Shown: positions 1 through 8,910, numbered from the stretch's first letter. The stretch is DNA of 64,000 nt from Hyphomicrobiales bacterium (GCA_017305665.1 JAFKKH010000024.1:47820-111819); one strand, 5' to 3'. A program made the numbers and translations. Notes: generated from the letters alone by a model not told the origin.

Positions 1-366
1 CGCCTGCTCGGCGGCGATCGCCTTCAGCGCATCGTCTTTGGTCTTGATCGCCGCGGGTTCATCACTGACCGATTGGCCGATCTTGATCAGATCCGCGTCT
101 GCGATCTTCGTCAGATCAGCCGGAATCGCGATCTTGCCGCGGGCTTCGAGCTTCGCTGCAGCCTTGGCCGCCTCGGCGTCGGCTTTCGAGCGCGCGCGCT
201 CTGCCGTCTCATCGTGCTCGACCGCATGGCCACGCTCAATATAGGCCCTCGCATACGTCTCCTCGACGCGACCCTTGAAGTCGACGACTTGATCCTTCTC
301 ATAGACCACGTCCTCGGCGCGAGTCTGACCGCGGATGATATGCTGTTCTGTGAACTTGATCTTCAT
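1..366 (-). CDS. Small phage head-region protein, C-terminus cut by window edge
   Basis: An open frame starts at an ATG at 366 (MKIKFTEQHIIRG...) and runs without a stop to the window edge, giving 122 visible residues. The first 50 residues look like a compact domain ending in an 'ARAYIERGHAV' stretch, a pattern common in short phage head-region proteins. The rest is an Ala/Lys/Glu-rich segment, probably helical. It is the last visible gene of the late leftward operon, downstream of capsid and one other small gene. A terminator-like hairpin at 412-439 lies just upstream of its start. Function is unknown; a head-completion or decoration role would be a guess from position. Confidence 0.6.
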   Translation of the reverse strand, partial: MKIKFTEQHIIRGQTRAEDVVYEKDQVVDFKGRVEETYARAYIERGHAVEHDETAERARSKADAEAAKAAAKLEARGKIAIPADLTKIADADLIKIGQSVSDEPAAIKTKDDALKAIAAEQA

Positions 367-411
367 GGCCTGCTCCGGCGTTCTCGAATTAGCTGCCCTA
401 CCCTAGACAGC

Positions 412-439
412 AAAAAGCCCCGCACGCCGGCGGGGCTTT
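412..439 (-). terminator. Rho-independent terminator-like hairpin
   Basis: A 9-bp perfect stem (AAAGCCCCG, 414-422, with CGGGGCTTT, 431-439) encloses an 8-nt loop. Read on the minus strand it is followed by a run of T. It sits between the gene ending at 466 and the gene starting at 366, inside the late operon, so it may only reduce downstream transcription or be overcome by antitermination. Confidence 0.7.
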
Positions 440-465
440 CCACGCGGTGATCCGCTTAAAACGGA

Positions 466-1008
466 TCAATCGACAATCATCGAGTCGAGCGCATCCTTCG
501 GATAGCGCGGCTCGTGACCGAAGTAGAGGGCGCAACCGAGCTGAGCGTTGGTGCCGATGTCGGCGATCGAGACCTGAATGCAGTCGTAACCATTGTTGAC
601 GTCGAGGTCTTCGGCCTTGATGTCGATCACGATGATGGCCGCCTGTTCGGCAAGGTCGCTGTTGGTATAGGTGCCGTTCGTCGTGTTGAACGTGTCATTC
701 GTTGCCGGCGAGCCCGACGTCGACTTCGTGAACTGGTCGACGGCCAGCAGGTTGGTCGCGGCCTGCTTCTTGCGAACCTCGGTGAAGCCAAGCGCCTTCG
801 GGTTGGTACCAGAGACGTCCTGAGCCTGTTTCACGGTGATGGTCGGATCATCGCCGGCGGTGCCGACGGCCTTGAAGATCACGATCGCTATGCGACCGTA
901 GCCCTTCATGCTGACCCAGTCGCCGGCATTTGCGCCGGAATTCATGGCGACCGGCAGGAAGCCCTGCGCGATCTGGTTCTTCTCACAAAAATGCTGATTG
1001 AAGTCCAT
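466..1008 (-). CDS. Hypothetical phage structural protein downstream of major capsid
   Basis: This encodes 180 residues. The start at 1008 (MDFNQHF) is chosen because a purine-rich GGGAC stretch precedes it; upstream in-frame codons lie in an Arg-rich tract that looks non-coding and overlaps a hairpin. The protein is rich in Thr, Asn and Ala, has no membrane segment or signal peptide, and reads like a beta-rich particle protein (for example residues around 'MKGYGRIAIVIFKAVG' and 'AAIIVIDIKAEDLDV'). Its place directly after the capsid gene suggests a head decoration or minor head protein, but I do not recognise the family. Confidence 0.75.
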   Translation of the reverse strand: MDFNQHFCEKNQIAQGFLPVAMNSGANAGDWVSMKGYGRIAIVIFKAVGTAGDDPTITVKQAQDVSGTNPKALGFTEVRKKQAATNLLAVDQFTKSTSGSPATNDTFNTTNGTYTNSDLAEQAAIIVIDIKAEDLDVNNGYDCIQVSIADIGTNAQLGCALYFGHEPRYPKDALDSMIVD

Positions 1009-1073
1009 TGGTGGTGGTCCCTTCGATAAATAGCGGGCCCGGAGGCGCGCGCGAATTGCGGGAGAGAGGAAGA

Positions 1074-1099
1074 AGCCTGCGCCCATCTAGGCGCAGGCT
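1074..1099 (-). terminator. Hairpin after capsid gene, possible attenuator
   Basis: A perfect 10-bp stem (AGCCTGCGCC, 1074-1083, with GGCGCAGGCT, 1090-1099) with loop CATCTA lies 9 bp past the capsid stop codon. On the minus strand it is followed by a pyrimidine tract TCTTCCTCTC. It could end part of the transcripts or protect the 3' end of the capsid message. Confidence 0.55.
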
Positions 1100-1107
1100 C
1101 AGTGCGA

Positions 1108-2574
1108 TCAGCGCGCCTGCAGTGCGACGGCCCAGGACAGGGTGTTGCTGCCGTTCTGGCGCGAGATCGGCGCCGACCATGCGGGCTGACCGTTCACCCG
1201 GAAGATGAAACGGAACGCCATCAGCGCCTGATCGAAGTACAGGTGGATGCTGGTGTCGGTCTGGATCGCACCGCCCGCCTTGGTCAGAGCCCAGTATTGG
1301 CTCAGATCGCAGAGGATAATGTCACCCAGGCTGCCGAGCGCCGCGCACGCCTCGACCGGAACGACCGGACGGCCCTTGAGGCGACCATAGGGCGCATCGT
1401 TGAGGCCACCCGGCGGCAGATAGGCCGGAGTGGACGATGCGGCGGTCGGCGTGATGCCGTTGCCGACGAACGCCATGCCCTCGAGCTGCGGCTCGACATC
1501 CTGGTTGACGAGCCAGATCGCGTTGCTGCGCCAGCCGGCATACATCCGGCCCCACATCTTGTTGATGTTGGCGAACCAGACCGTTGCCGCGGGCTGCGAG
1601 GTCTCTTTCGACACCTGAATGACCGACGCGCCGACGGCGCTGTAGCCGGGGATCATGCCGAGCGGCTGGCCGGCGCCGGTGCCGGCCACGATCGCGGTAT
1701 TGATCTTCGACGTCATCTTCTGCGGGGCCTTGGCATTCAGCCAGGACTCGAGGCCGGAGGCGTCCTGCATCATTTCCTCGCTGATCGGCACCAAAGCCGA
1801 CAGCTTGGAGAGGCGCAGCTGGCCCATCTCAAAGAGGCCCTTCGACTGCGGGATCTGCGATCCTTCGCCTTCCCAATAGACTTGCACACCCTTGGTGGTG
1901 TCCCAAGGCGTAACTTCATCCTTCGGAATGGTCAGGCTGTTGCCATCCGTCGTGAGCGGCGTACAGCGCGACAGCAGGCTCTCGATGCCGTTCACCTTCT
2001 GCCAAATGCTGGCCGAGAACGACGGAGGGATCAGGAAACCGCCGTCGGCGCCGACACCTTCGTTGCCGAAGGTACTCGCCGCATTGCGCAGTCGGGTGAC
2101 GTTTTCATTCACGTTGCCCCGGTAGTGGTTCTGCACGGTCTGCGCGAACTCGCCGAACGAGCGGAATCCCATACGCTGGGCGTCCTGCCGCGGCTCCGCA
2201 GGCACGGTGCGTCCACGCTGCCCCGGCTCACCGCGGTTCTGCGGTTCGGCGCTGGAGCGGCGGCCCTGGCCGGTCGGCTGCAGCAGCTTCAGCGCCTTGA
2301 TCTTCTTGGTGAGCTTTTCGAGCTCACCGGCGCTTTCCTCGATCTCGTTGGTCTCGTCGTCGGTCAGATCCTCACCGGCCTCCGCGCGAATACGGAACGC
2401 ATCGAGCGTGGCATTGATCTCGACGACGCGGGCCTCGAGGTCGGCCAGCACTGGGCCTTCCATACGGATCGAGCCGAGCGGGATTGCGCCAGCGCCGGCG
2501 GCAACAGCCATCAGCGACATCGACGACAGTGCGAGCAACTTCATATCGCCCAGAAGGGCGCGCTTCATGGTCAT
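1108..2574 (-). CDS. HK97-family major capsid protein with N-terminal scaffold (delta) region
   Basis: The 488-residue product forms the phage head shell. Residues about 41-97 are a charged predicted coiled coil (EARVVEINATLDAF ... LEKLTKKIKAL), typical of the HK97 delta domain that scaffolds assembly and is removed by the protease encoded just upstream. The fold region follows, with family-like segments 'GADGGFLIPPSFSASIW', 'LSALVPISEEMMQDA' and 'AIVAGTGAGQPLGM'. The start at 2574 follows an AGAAGGA ribosome site. An odd feature is the first 35 residues, which are hydrophobic and signal-like ('LLALSSMSLMAVAAGAGAI'). Gene order portal, collagen-like, protease, capsid supports the call. Confidence 0.93.
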   Translation of the reverse strand: MTMKRALLGDMKLLALSSMSLMAVAAGAGAIPLGSIRMEGPVLADLEARVVEINATLDAFRIRAEAGEDLTDDETNEIEESAGELEKLTKKIKALKLLQPTGQGRRSSAEPQNRGEPGQRGRTVPAEPRQDAQRMGFRSFGEFAQTVQNHYRGNVNENVTRLRNAASTFGNEGVGADGGFLIPPSFSASIWQKVNGIESLLSRCTPLTTDGNSLTIPKDEVTPWDTTKGVQVYWEGEGSQIPQSKGLFEMGQLRLSKLSALVPISEEMMQDASGLESWLNAKAPQKMTSKINTAIVAGTGAGQPLGMIPGYSAVGASVIQVSKETSQPAATVWFANINKMWGRMYAGWRSNAIWLVNQDVEPQLEGMAFVGNGITPTAASSTPAYLPPGGLNDAPYGRLKGRPVVPVEACAALGSLGDIILCDLSQYWALTKAGGAIQTDTSIHLYFDQALMAFRFIFRVNGQPAWSAPISRQNGSNTLSWAVALQAR

Positions 2575-2707
2575 AGAATTCTGTCCTTCTATGGGCTGTC
2601 TCGTCTCACGACGGGACTGTGATGCGGCCGATCTCACATCGGTCGCGTTGAACCGCGGGCCGCAATCACTGCGGGCCGCGTATCCGTCTCAAGACGGAAT
2701 TGGGAAA

Positions 2708-3448
2708 TCAGGTTTTCAGTGCAGCGATACGCGCGAAGGCAGCCGCGGCACGGCGGTTGTTCGGCTTGAGTGCCGCGGGAATTTTCTTGAAGGTTTCGAT
2801 CGCCTTCGGATTGCTGACGCGGGCCGCGATCTTCAGATTTTCGACCATGCGATCTGCGAATCCGTTCTCGACAGCCTCGGCGCCGGTCATCCAGGTCTCG
2901 TCATCCATCATCTGCGCGATCTTCTTGCGGTCACCCTTCGTGCGCGCCGCATAAACATCGATGATGGTATTGTTGACTGTATCGAGCATCTCGGCCGATC
3001 GGCGCAGTTCGCGCGCATCGCCCATCGCAATGGTGTAGGCGTTGTGGATCATGATGAAGCCGCCCTCGGCGATTTCGATCTCGTCGCCGGCCATCGCCAG
3101 GAACGACGCGGCGGATGCCGCGAGTCCGTCAATGTGAACAATCTTTTTTGCCTTGTGCTCGTTCAGCAGCGAATACATCGCCTTGCCGTCGAAGACGGAG
3201 CCACCCTCGGAATTGATCCGAAGGTCGATCGTCTTGACGTTGCCGAGCGCCTTGAGATCGTCCGCAAACTGTTTGGCGGTCACGCCCTCTCCGAACCAGT
3301 CGCCGCCGATCACGCCATAGACGTAGATCTCGGCACTGTCGTTCGCCTTGTTGGCGACGATGCGGTAACCGCTCGGCTTGGCGCCAGCGGTTGGCTTGGT
3401 CTTGATCGGCACGACGGCATTGAAGATCGGAAAAGAGCGATTGTTCAT
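2708..3448 (-). CDS. Head maturation protease, ClpP-like (peptidase S14)
   Basis: This 246-residue serine protease should cut the scaffold region off the capsid protein during head maturation. The ClpP fold is visible: 'YVYGVIGG' near residue 43, 'INSEGGSVFDG' near 78-88, the nucleophile in 'GLAASAAS' (Ser112) and the catalytic His in 'FIMIHNAY' (His135). The start at 3448 follows GAGGT, and the codon overlaps the end of the collagen-like gene region (stop at 3457) with only 8 bp between. A C-terminal Ala/Arg-rich tail (about 220-246) is likely disordered. Confidence 0.94.
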   Translation of the reverse strand: MNNRSFPIFNAVVPIKTKPTAGAKPSGYRIVANKANDSAEIYVYGVIGGDWFGEGVTAKQFADDLKALGNVKTIDLRINSEGGSVFDGKAMYSLLNEHKAKKIVHIDGLAASAASFLAMAGDEIEIAEGGFIMIHNAYTIAMGDARELRRSAEMLDTVNNTIIDVYAARTKGDRKKIAQMMDDETWMTGAEAVENGFADRMVENLKIAARVSNPKAIETFKKIPAALKPNNRRAAAAFARIAALKT

Positions 3449-3456
3449 TGTCGACC

Positions 3457-4356
3457 TCAATTCGGAGCGAGGACCTGGAAGGTTTCGCCATTGACGGTGA
3501 TCTCGCGGACCATCAGGCGGTCGAGATCCTTTGCGCTGATCCGCGCCGGGAACGCATCGCCAAACTCGACCACGGCGGTCACCGGCGCCGGCTGACCGTC
3601 CTTGCCGTCGCGACCGGCCCTGCCCTGCGGACCGGCTTCACCACGCGGGCCGGTCCTGCCGTCCTGGCCATCCTTGCCGTCGGCGCCCGGCGATCCATCC
3701 TTGCCGTCGGCGCCGGGTGGTCCGACGACATTGCCAACCTGCTCGGTTGAACCGTCGGTCATGGTGAGCGTCAGGACGCCATCGACGATCTTTCCTGAGA
3801 CGATCGAGCGCCCGGCGATGCCATCGCGGCCGTCGCGACCGTCCTTTCCATCGGAGCCGTTGCGACCATCGAGACCCCGGACCCGGCCGAGCTCGAATGT
3901 CCGACCATTCGTTAGCGAGACCTGAAGATCGCCAGCGTCGCTCACTGCCAGATCGGCAACCCCGACGCCGTCGGCTCCATCCTTGCCGTCGACGCCGTCG
4001 CGGCCAGGCTGACCATCCTTGCCATCGGCACCGGGCGGGCCGTCCTTGCCGTCCGCTCCATCCTTGCCGTCGACTCCGTCTCGGCCAGGCTGACCGTCTT
4101 TGCCATTGACGCCGGGCGGGCCGTTCTTGCCGTCGGCACCATCTTTGCCGTCGACGCCATCGCGACCCGGCGCGCCATCCTTGCCGTCCCGGCCGGATGC
4201 ACCATCGCGACCGTCACGCACAAGCGGCTTTTGCTCGAGCGCACGAATCCGGTTGGCCAGCGCCTCGACCAGACCGATCGTGCGCTCCAGCAACGACACC
4301 GGCTTTTTTGGCGGCTGCGGCTCGCCACGCGCGAGCATGACGGGAGCTTTAGACAT
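3457..4356 (-). CDS. Collagen-like (Gly-X-Y repeat) protein inside the head operon
   Basis: The 299-residue protein begins with a short helical, possibly trimerising segment (about 21-45, LLERTIGLVEALANRIRALEQ). Two blocks of Gly-X-Y triplets follow, rich in 'GKDGXDG' and 'GRDGXDG' (about 48-135 and 160-265). A non-repeat insert (about 136-160, 'VADLAVSDAGDLQVSL') and a C-terminal head (about 268-299) complete it. Such Asp/Lys-rich triplets can form collagen-like triple helices in bacteria and phages. It overlaps the portal stop by 8 nt and sits directly before the protease. Its role is unknown; it could be a head fibre or decoration displayed on the capsid. Confidence 0.88.
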   Translation of the reverse strand: MSKAPVMLARGEPQPPKKPVSLLERTIGLVEALANRIRALEQKPLVRDGRDGASGRDGKDGAPGRDGVDGKDGADGKNGPPGVNGKDGQPGRDGVDGKDGADGKDGPPGADGKDGQPGRDGVDGKDGADGVGVADLAVSDAGDLQVSLTNGRTFELGRVRGLDGRNGSDGKDGRDGRDGIAGRSIVSGKIVDGVLTLTMTDGSTEQVGNVVGPPGADGKDGSPGADGKDGQDGRTGPRGEAGPQGRAGRDGKDGQPAPVTAVVEFGDAFPARISAKDLDRLMVREITVNGETFQVLAPN

Positions 4357-5782
4357 TCGCTGGCTCGCCCATCAGCTGTTCAATTGCATAGAGTTGCCGA
4401 CCGAGACGCGCTTGTGTCTCTTCGTCCTCGCCGATCTCCGGCTCCGGAGGGGCGTCGTCGCTATCCGGATCCGCTGGGTCCGCCGGCGCCGACGCTCCGG
4501 GCGCTGCAGCTGCCGACGCCGTGCCGTCGGCGATCCGTTCAAGCGTGACGTTCTGTGACTGCATGACGTGGATGTCGCCATCCGCGCCGATCGTGTTCTC
4601 GTCCTCGAGCTCGAGCACGCGGTTCGGCGAATAGGCGCCGATGCCAACCATGTCCTTGTAGTAGGCCACGCGCGCCGCCATGTCGCCTCGCATCAGACCG
4701 CGCATATCGATCTTGGTGTAAAGCTTCTGCCGGTTTTGTCCGAAGAGCTTGTATTCGGCTTCATCCTCGAACCGCTTCACCCAGGGCGAGATGCTGTCGA
4801 CGACGACTTCAATGCCCTGGGACTCGATGTTGGTGAATGTCGCGCGCAGGAGGTGCTGCACCTTGTGCGGAGGAACACCGAACCAACGGCAGATTTCCTC
4901 GACCAGATACTGATGCACATCGATCAACTGGGAATCGCGAGCGTTGAAACCGAGCGGTTTCCAATCGGCGTCGTTGTCGAGGAACGCCGTGCGGTTGGCG
5001 TTGTTCGGCCCTTTATAGAGCTGCTCGAACTCTGCCTTCTGGCGCTTCAAACCGTCGATCTTCAACGGCTTTTTGTTGACGACAACGCCGGCGGGATTCA
5101 TGCCGTTGCCGAAGAACGAGGCACCGAACAACTGTGCCGCGCGCGCCCAACCGAGCGACTGCCCGGCATAGGCAATGACGTTCACGCCGACCGGGCCCTC
5201 TCCGAAGCCTCGGATGTGGAACATGTTGGCTGCGGCGAGGATCGTCGATGGCCCCTGCGTCGTACCGCGGGTGTCGATCTCGTAATAGAGATCACCGACA
5301 TCGATCCGCGTTCCGTAGCCATCGACAGCCGGCTCGATCGCCCTGCAAACGGTTACGCGCTCGGGATGAATCGGCCACATCGCAAACGGTCGCATGGCCT
5401 GGTCAGGCTCGATCTCGGCATAGCCGTTGCCCCAGCGCAGCGCCCAGTGCGTCAACGTCTCACGAAACTGAAACGACGACCACTCTTTCGAGGGTCGCTT
5501 CCAAAGCAGATAATCCACGCCGTGCGACGACTGGATCTCCGGACCTTTCTTCCCATCCTTCTTCACGTGCCAGGGCAGCACCGCGACGGTCTGGGACAGA
5601 TAGCGGAGACAGGCCCACACGGTTGCGATCGTCACCGCCGTATCGGGGGTGATCGCGACGCCAGCCAGCGTCCGGATCGGGTTCGCCACGCGCGACGCGC
5701 CAGGACGGCGCGGCTCGCCCGTGAGGCGGTTCGCGATCGAGGCGAGGCTGAAACCGATGCTGTCGCGGAGACCTTCGAACAT
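4349..5782 (-). CDS. Phage portal protein (HK97 family)
   Basis: The 477-residue product should form the dodecameric ring at the capsid vertex through which DNA is packaged. Family-like segments are 'ATVWACLRYLSQTVAVLPWHV' (split around residues 55-75), 'RWGNGYAEIEPD' and 'ICRWFGVPPHKVQ'. The last 70 residues are acidic and Ala/Pro-rich, as in many portals. The ATG at 5782 shares its A with the TGA stop of the large terminase (TGATG), so translation is probably coupled. An in-frame TTG one codon upstream is less likely. Confidence 0.95.
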   Translation of the reverse strand: MFEGLRDSIGFSLASIANRLTGEPRRPGASRVANPIRTLAGVAITPDTAVTIATVWACLRYLSQTVAVLPWHVKKDGKKGPEIQSSHGVDYLLWKRPSKEWSSFQFRETLTHWALRWGNGYAEIEPDQAMRPFAMWPIHPERVTVCRAIEPAVDGYGTRIDVGDLYYEIDTRGTTQGPSTILAAANMFHIRGFGEGPVGVNVIAYAGQSLGWARAAQLFGASFFGNGMNPAGVVVNKKPLKIDGLKRQKAEFEQLYKGPNNANRTAFLDNDADWKPLGFNARDSQLIDVHQYLVEEICRWFGVPPHKVQHLLRATFTNIESQGIEVVVDSISPWVKRFEDEAEYKLFGQNRQKLYTKIDMRGLMRGDMAARVAYYKDMVGIGAYSPNRVLELEDENTIGADGDIHVMQSQNVTLERIADGTASAAAAPGASAPADPADPDSDDAPPEPEIGEDEETQARLGRQLYAIEQLMGEPANV

Positions 5783-7806
5783 CAATAAACCATTTCGTCC
5801 TGATCGAGCGTCGCGAGACGTTGATTGAAACGCTGCCGCATCTCTTCGAAGCGAGGATGCTGCGGATCGCGCAGGATCGCCGCCTCTTCGTCGAGCGATA
5901 ACGACGATTCATCGCCCGTTTTCCGCAAGAGCGCAGTCCCGTTCGGGGTCAAAATTAGCTTGCCCGCCTGCTCCACCATGAAAACCGGCATCATCTCGAC
6001 GCGCAGCCGCGGTCCGATCGGCTCGAAGTCATCGTCGAAACTCGCAACGGTGGCGTTGCCACCGGCGTTGACGACATACTGCAGATATTGCTGCAGATGC
6101 TCTTTGCCTTCGAGGCCGACCTCGTCGCCCATTGTGTCAAAGACTGACTGGCCCATGGCTTCCGGGTTGCGCGACATCATCCAGACCCCGTTCATCAGCG
6201 CCGCCCAAGGGTCGATCTTGGCGTCGCCGGCATTCTGTTTCGTGGCGCGGATCGCGGTCGCGAGCGGTTCGATCTTCACGTTGCCGACGCACCAGTCCAT
6301 CAACGAAGACTTGCCGTGGCGAAGCGTGCCGTTCTGCAGCTTGCGCTCCGCGGTCTTGATGGCATTCATCATGCCGAAGCCCTGCGGCGCGCCGATCAAA
6401 AGCTCGTTCTCGACAGTCACGTCGACGTCGGGATCTGCGAGAGCCTCGACCATTTCACCCAGACCGGCGGGGTCGACGGCGACAGCGCCAAGCAATCCGC
6501 GATCCTTGACTGTCTTCACGATCTCGACGATCTCGACGATGTCGGCACCGGCGGTCTCATAGATCGTCAACTCTCCCGCGGCCTTAAAATCCTGCAGCCG
6601 CGATGCGATCGACTGTCTACGCTCGAGCACGCCCGCGTGACACCAGGCATGCGACCAGGACAACCAATCCCGCGATCCGATCTCGCGACCAAGAACGTTC
6701 GCGCCGTAAAGGTCGTCGAGGCCTCCACCATCAAGCGAAACAATTACAACCTCGCAATGGTCGAGGATGTAATCGAGCGTGATCTGTTCATCCTCGCCTT
6801 GCGCCCAATACGCGGCTCCGGCCCAGCCGTCGGTCTTCATGCCGACGCCCATCTCGATGTTGAGATGCTGGCTTGCCCAAATTCGGATGGCCTGGTCGTT
6901 TTTTGCGCGCTCGGTTTCCCAATCGGCGATGAGGCTGTTGAGATGCACGGACCTCCCAAGGTTCGGCATTACCATCGGCCAGTTCGTCGGGTCTTGCCAC
7001 TTCGCCTTGTCTTTGGCGATATCGGCTGGGTACTCATACGTGATCGGAAGTAGCGGGCGATGAACCTTGCCGCGGAAATCGCCATTCCTGATCTTGCGCG
7101 CGTTGACCAGTTCATCCTTGAACGCACCCGCCGGAATATCATCTGGCATCGTGGTCGGCATCAACAGCAGGCCTTCGGGCGTCTTCTCCAATCCACCACG
7201 GATCTGGCGAAGCACCTTCGCCGCATGCGGGTTGCGACCCAGCAAGTGAAGCTCTTCCAGGACGGCGAAGATCAGGATTGTCCCCGTCAGGATGTTGACG
7301 TCGAACGTCTTGATCTTCAGTTCGGTGTGGGTGACCAGATCCTCAATCGTCTTGACGTGATCACGCGTCCGGAAACGGCGCTTCAGATCGGCCGAGGCCT
7401 CGATCATACCGACGGCCTTGTCGTAGGCGTTCTCAGCGATCGCCTGCGTCGGCCCGATGAAAAGCCCCTCGGCACGAGGACGCTTGTTCATCAGCAGCAG
7501 CGCGATCAGCAGCCCTGCAACGTAGGTTGTCTTGGACTGCCCCTTCGGGAGCAGCATCAGGATATCGCGGATGAGGCGTATCGACTCATCCGGAAACCAC
7601 GATCCGAACGCGACGCGGACGATCTCACGAAACCACGGACCGCACGCTTCCTTCATGCGAGGTAGCCCCGGCACGTCGGGCAACCGGAGCTCGTCGAAGA
7701 TGGCGAGACCCATGTCGGCCTCGGCCTGGTTTAACGGAAGGTCCGGGATCAGGGACCGACCGTCACGGATGCGCTCGCCCCAATCGGGGCAGCTCAGGTC
7801 CCACAT
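5782..7806 (-). CDS. Terminase large subunit (packaging ATPase/nuclease)
   Basis: The 674-residue motor cuts concatemeric phage DNA and pumps it through the portal. A Walker A-like loop is at residues 86-94 (PKGQSKTT) and a Walker B-type acidic pair in 'IFAVLEELHLLG' near residue 185. The RNase H-like nuclease half has acidic residues in 'VIVSLDGGGLDDL', 'AVAVDPAGL' and 'AKIDPWAAL'. A tail of about 110 residues after the nuclease domain ends the protein. The start shares an A with the stop of the upstream small gene (TGATG). Confidence 0.95.
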   Translation of the reverse strand: MWDLSCPDWGERIRDGRSLIPDLPLNQAEADMGLAIFDELRLPDVPGLPRMKEACGPWFREIVRVAFGSWFPDESIRLIRDILMLLPKGQSKTTYVAGLLIALLLMNKRPRAEGLFIGPTQAIAENAYDKAVGMIEASADLKRRFRTRDHVKTIEDLVTHTELKIKTFDVNILTGTILIFAVLEELHLLGRNPHAAKVLRQIRGGLEKTPEGLLLMPTTMPDDIPAGAFKDELVNARKIRNGDFRGKVHRPLLPITYEYPADIAKDKAKWQDPTNWPMVMPNLGRSVHLNSLIADWETERAKNDQAIRIWASQHLNIEMGVGMKTDGWAGAAYWAQGEDEQITLDYILDHCEVVIVSLDGGGLDDLYGANVLGREIGSRDWLSWSHAWCHAGVLERRQSIASRLQDFKAAGELTIYETAGADIVEIVEIVKTVKDRGLLGAVAVDPAGLGEMVEALADPDVDVTVENELLIGAPQGFGMMNAIKTAERKLQNGTLRHGKSSLMDWCVGNVKIEPLATAIRATKQNAGDAKIDPWAALMNGVWMMSRNPEAMGQSVFDTMGDEVGLEGKEHLQQYLQYVVNAGGNATVASFDDDFEPIGPRLRVEMMPVFMVEQAGKLILTPNGTALLRKTGDESSLSLDEEAAILRDPQHPRFEEMRQRFNQRLATLDQDEMVY

Positions 7807-8282
7807 CAGTTGGGCTTATCACTCTGGCGTTGCGCCATTAGGTTGCCGAGCGTCGAACCAGCATCAGGCTTCAGTGCTGCGGCGAGCGCCGCTTCCTTCT
7901 TGCCGAGCTTAGGGGTCTTCTCGCTCTTCTGCGGTTGCGACGTTTGGCCGAAGAGCATCAGGTCGTTGTCCTTGAGTACGTCACGGAACTCGCGGCCCGC
8001 CGCGACATTGCCGGCCATGAACAGTTCCCAGAGTTTCGTCAGCAGGTTCGCATTTAACCGGTCGCGCGCGACATCCCGGTATTTCAGCTCTGAAAAATAA
8101 TGCTTCCGCAGAGTCGGCTGGGTGATGTACAGCGCCGCCGCGATTCGCGCGTTTCCCCAGCCCGCCGCCACCAACATGCTGACTCGATTCCGGTTTTGTT
8201 GGCTCGCCACATGTTCCGGTCGACCACGCTGGCCCCAGTTGGCCGGCACTGGATCACCGAACAGGTCAAAAATCTGATCCAC
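7806..8282 (-). CDS. Probable terminase small subunit (HTH DNA-binding)
   Basis: A 158-residue protein is read from a GTG at 8282 preceded by AGGGA; an ATG at 8360 would add 26 low-complexity residues and overlap the HNH gene. After 'GKRGRPEH'-like basic residues (GQRGRPEHVASQQNRN) comes a helix-turn-helix, 'AAGWGNARIAAALYITQPTLRKHY'. A helical region and a Lys/Ala tail follow. This layout, and position directly upstream of and coupled to the large subunit, fits the DNA-recognition subunit of terminase. The family is inferred from layout, not a specific catalytic motif. Confidence 0.75.
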   Translation of the reverse strand: MDQIFDLFGDPVPANWGQRGRPEHVASQQNRNRVSMLVAAGWGNARIAAALYITQPTLRKHYFSELKYRDVARDRLNANLLTKLWELFMAGNVAAGREFRDVLKDNDLMLFGQTSQPQKSEKTPKLGKKEAALAAALKPDAGSTLGNLMAQRQSDKPN

Positions 8283-8343
8283 GAGAAAAAAATCCCTGGC
8301 TGAGGACCCATGCGGTTGCCGCCCCTGCGGGTCCAGAGATTGA

Positions 8344-8688
8344 CTACCCCCCCTGCCCATCCTTTCGGGCCGTCCGGGCCATAACGCCTTTCAGCGTGTT
8401 GTGCTGCGTGCAAAGGCATTGGCCGTTGTCGGGGTCATATAGTGCGCCACCGTCTGCGCGCTCGATGATGTGATCGGCGATCATCCGATCACCGCGTGCG
8501 GCAGAGCGTTGGCAACGCCTGCCGTTCTCAACCCACTGGCATTGCCACTGCGCGCGCCGGCAAACGACCAAACGCCACGCCTTGTGCTCTGCGGTCTGCA
8601 GCTCGGCATCCGCACGCTTTGGCTGTGGCATCACGGTGTAGCCGCTCGATCTTGGCACCAGCGGCTTGAGCGTCGTGATCTTCACCAT
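8344..8688 (-). CDS. HNH endonuclease
   Basis: This 114-residue protein has the HNH/zinc layout: Cys50 and Cys59 in the N-terminal half, then 'ADHIIERADGG' (Asp72-His73), Asn88 in 'DPDNGQ', and 'CLCTQHN' with Cys93 and His96. Such genes next to terminase are common in HK97-like phages, where the HNH protein assists the large subunit in specific cohesive-end cleavage. The gene is the first of the late leftward operon. Its start at 8688 has only a weak purine stretch upstream. Confidence 0.92.
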   Translation of the reverse strand: MVKITTLKPLVPRSSGYTVMPQPKRADAELQTAEHKAWRLVVCRRAQWQCQWVENGRRCQRSAARGDRMIADHIIERADGGALYDPDNGQCLCTQHNTLKGVMARTARKDGQGG

Positions 8689-8870
8689 CTAAACCTAAGG
8701 GGGCCGCACAGCCCGCTAAGACCGGCGGCCCAAGTCTAGGGAGGAAACGCCCAAGGAGGGCAGCGACGTCATCAGCTTGACGGATTGGATACCGTGGCAA
8801 TTCCCAGCGTGAACACGCCTTAGCCGTGATTCCCACAACGGCGCGCTAGCTGATGACGCCGCACACCCTA

Positions 8871-8910
8871 TGCAAACGAAAACGCCGGCCCGTGAGCATA
8901 CGGACCGGCG
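8871..8910 (-). terminator. Rho-independent terminator ahead of late genes
   Basis: An 11-bp stem with one mismatch (CGCCGGCCCGT, 8883-8893, against ACGGACCGGCG, 8900-8910) with loop GAGCAT is followed on the minus strand by GTTTTCGTTTG. It would stop leftward transcripts before the HNH and terminase genes unless antiterminated. Confidence 0.65.

Noticed and set aside
1102-2622. 506-codon plus-strand frame antisense to the capsid gene
   Set aside because: It is a mirror frame of a GC-rich gene, very Arg/His-rich, and the minus strand clearly encodes an HK97 capsid.
3590-4220. Dense short DNA repeats that might suggest a CRISPR or tandem array
   Set aside because: They are codons of Gly-X-Y triplets in the collagen-like gene. 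There are no unique spacers of constant length. No CRISPR array was seen anywhere in the window.
8528-8836. Possible small leftward gene (GTG at 8836) before HNH
   Set aside because: It overlaps the HNH gene by 160 bp in another frame and has no ribosome site.
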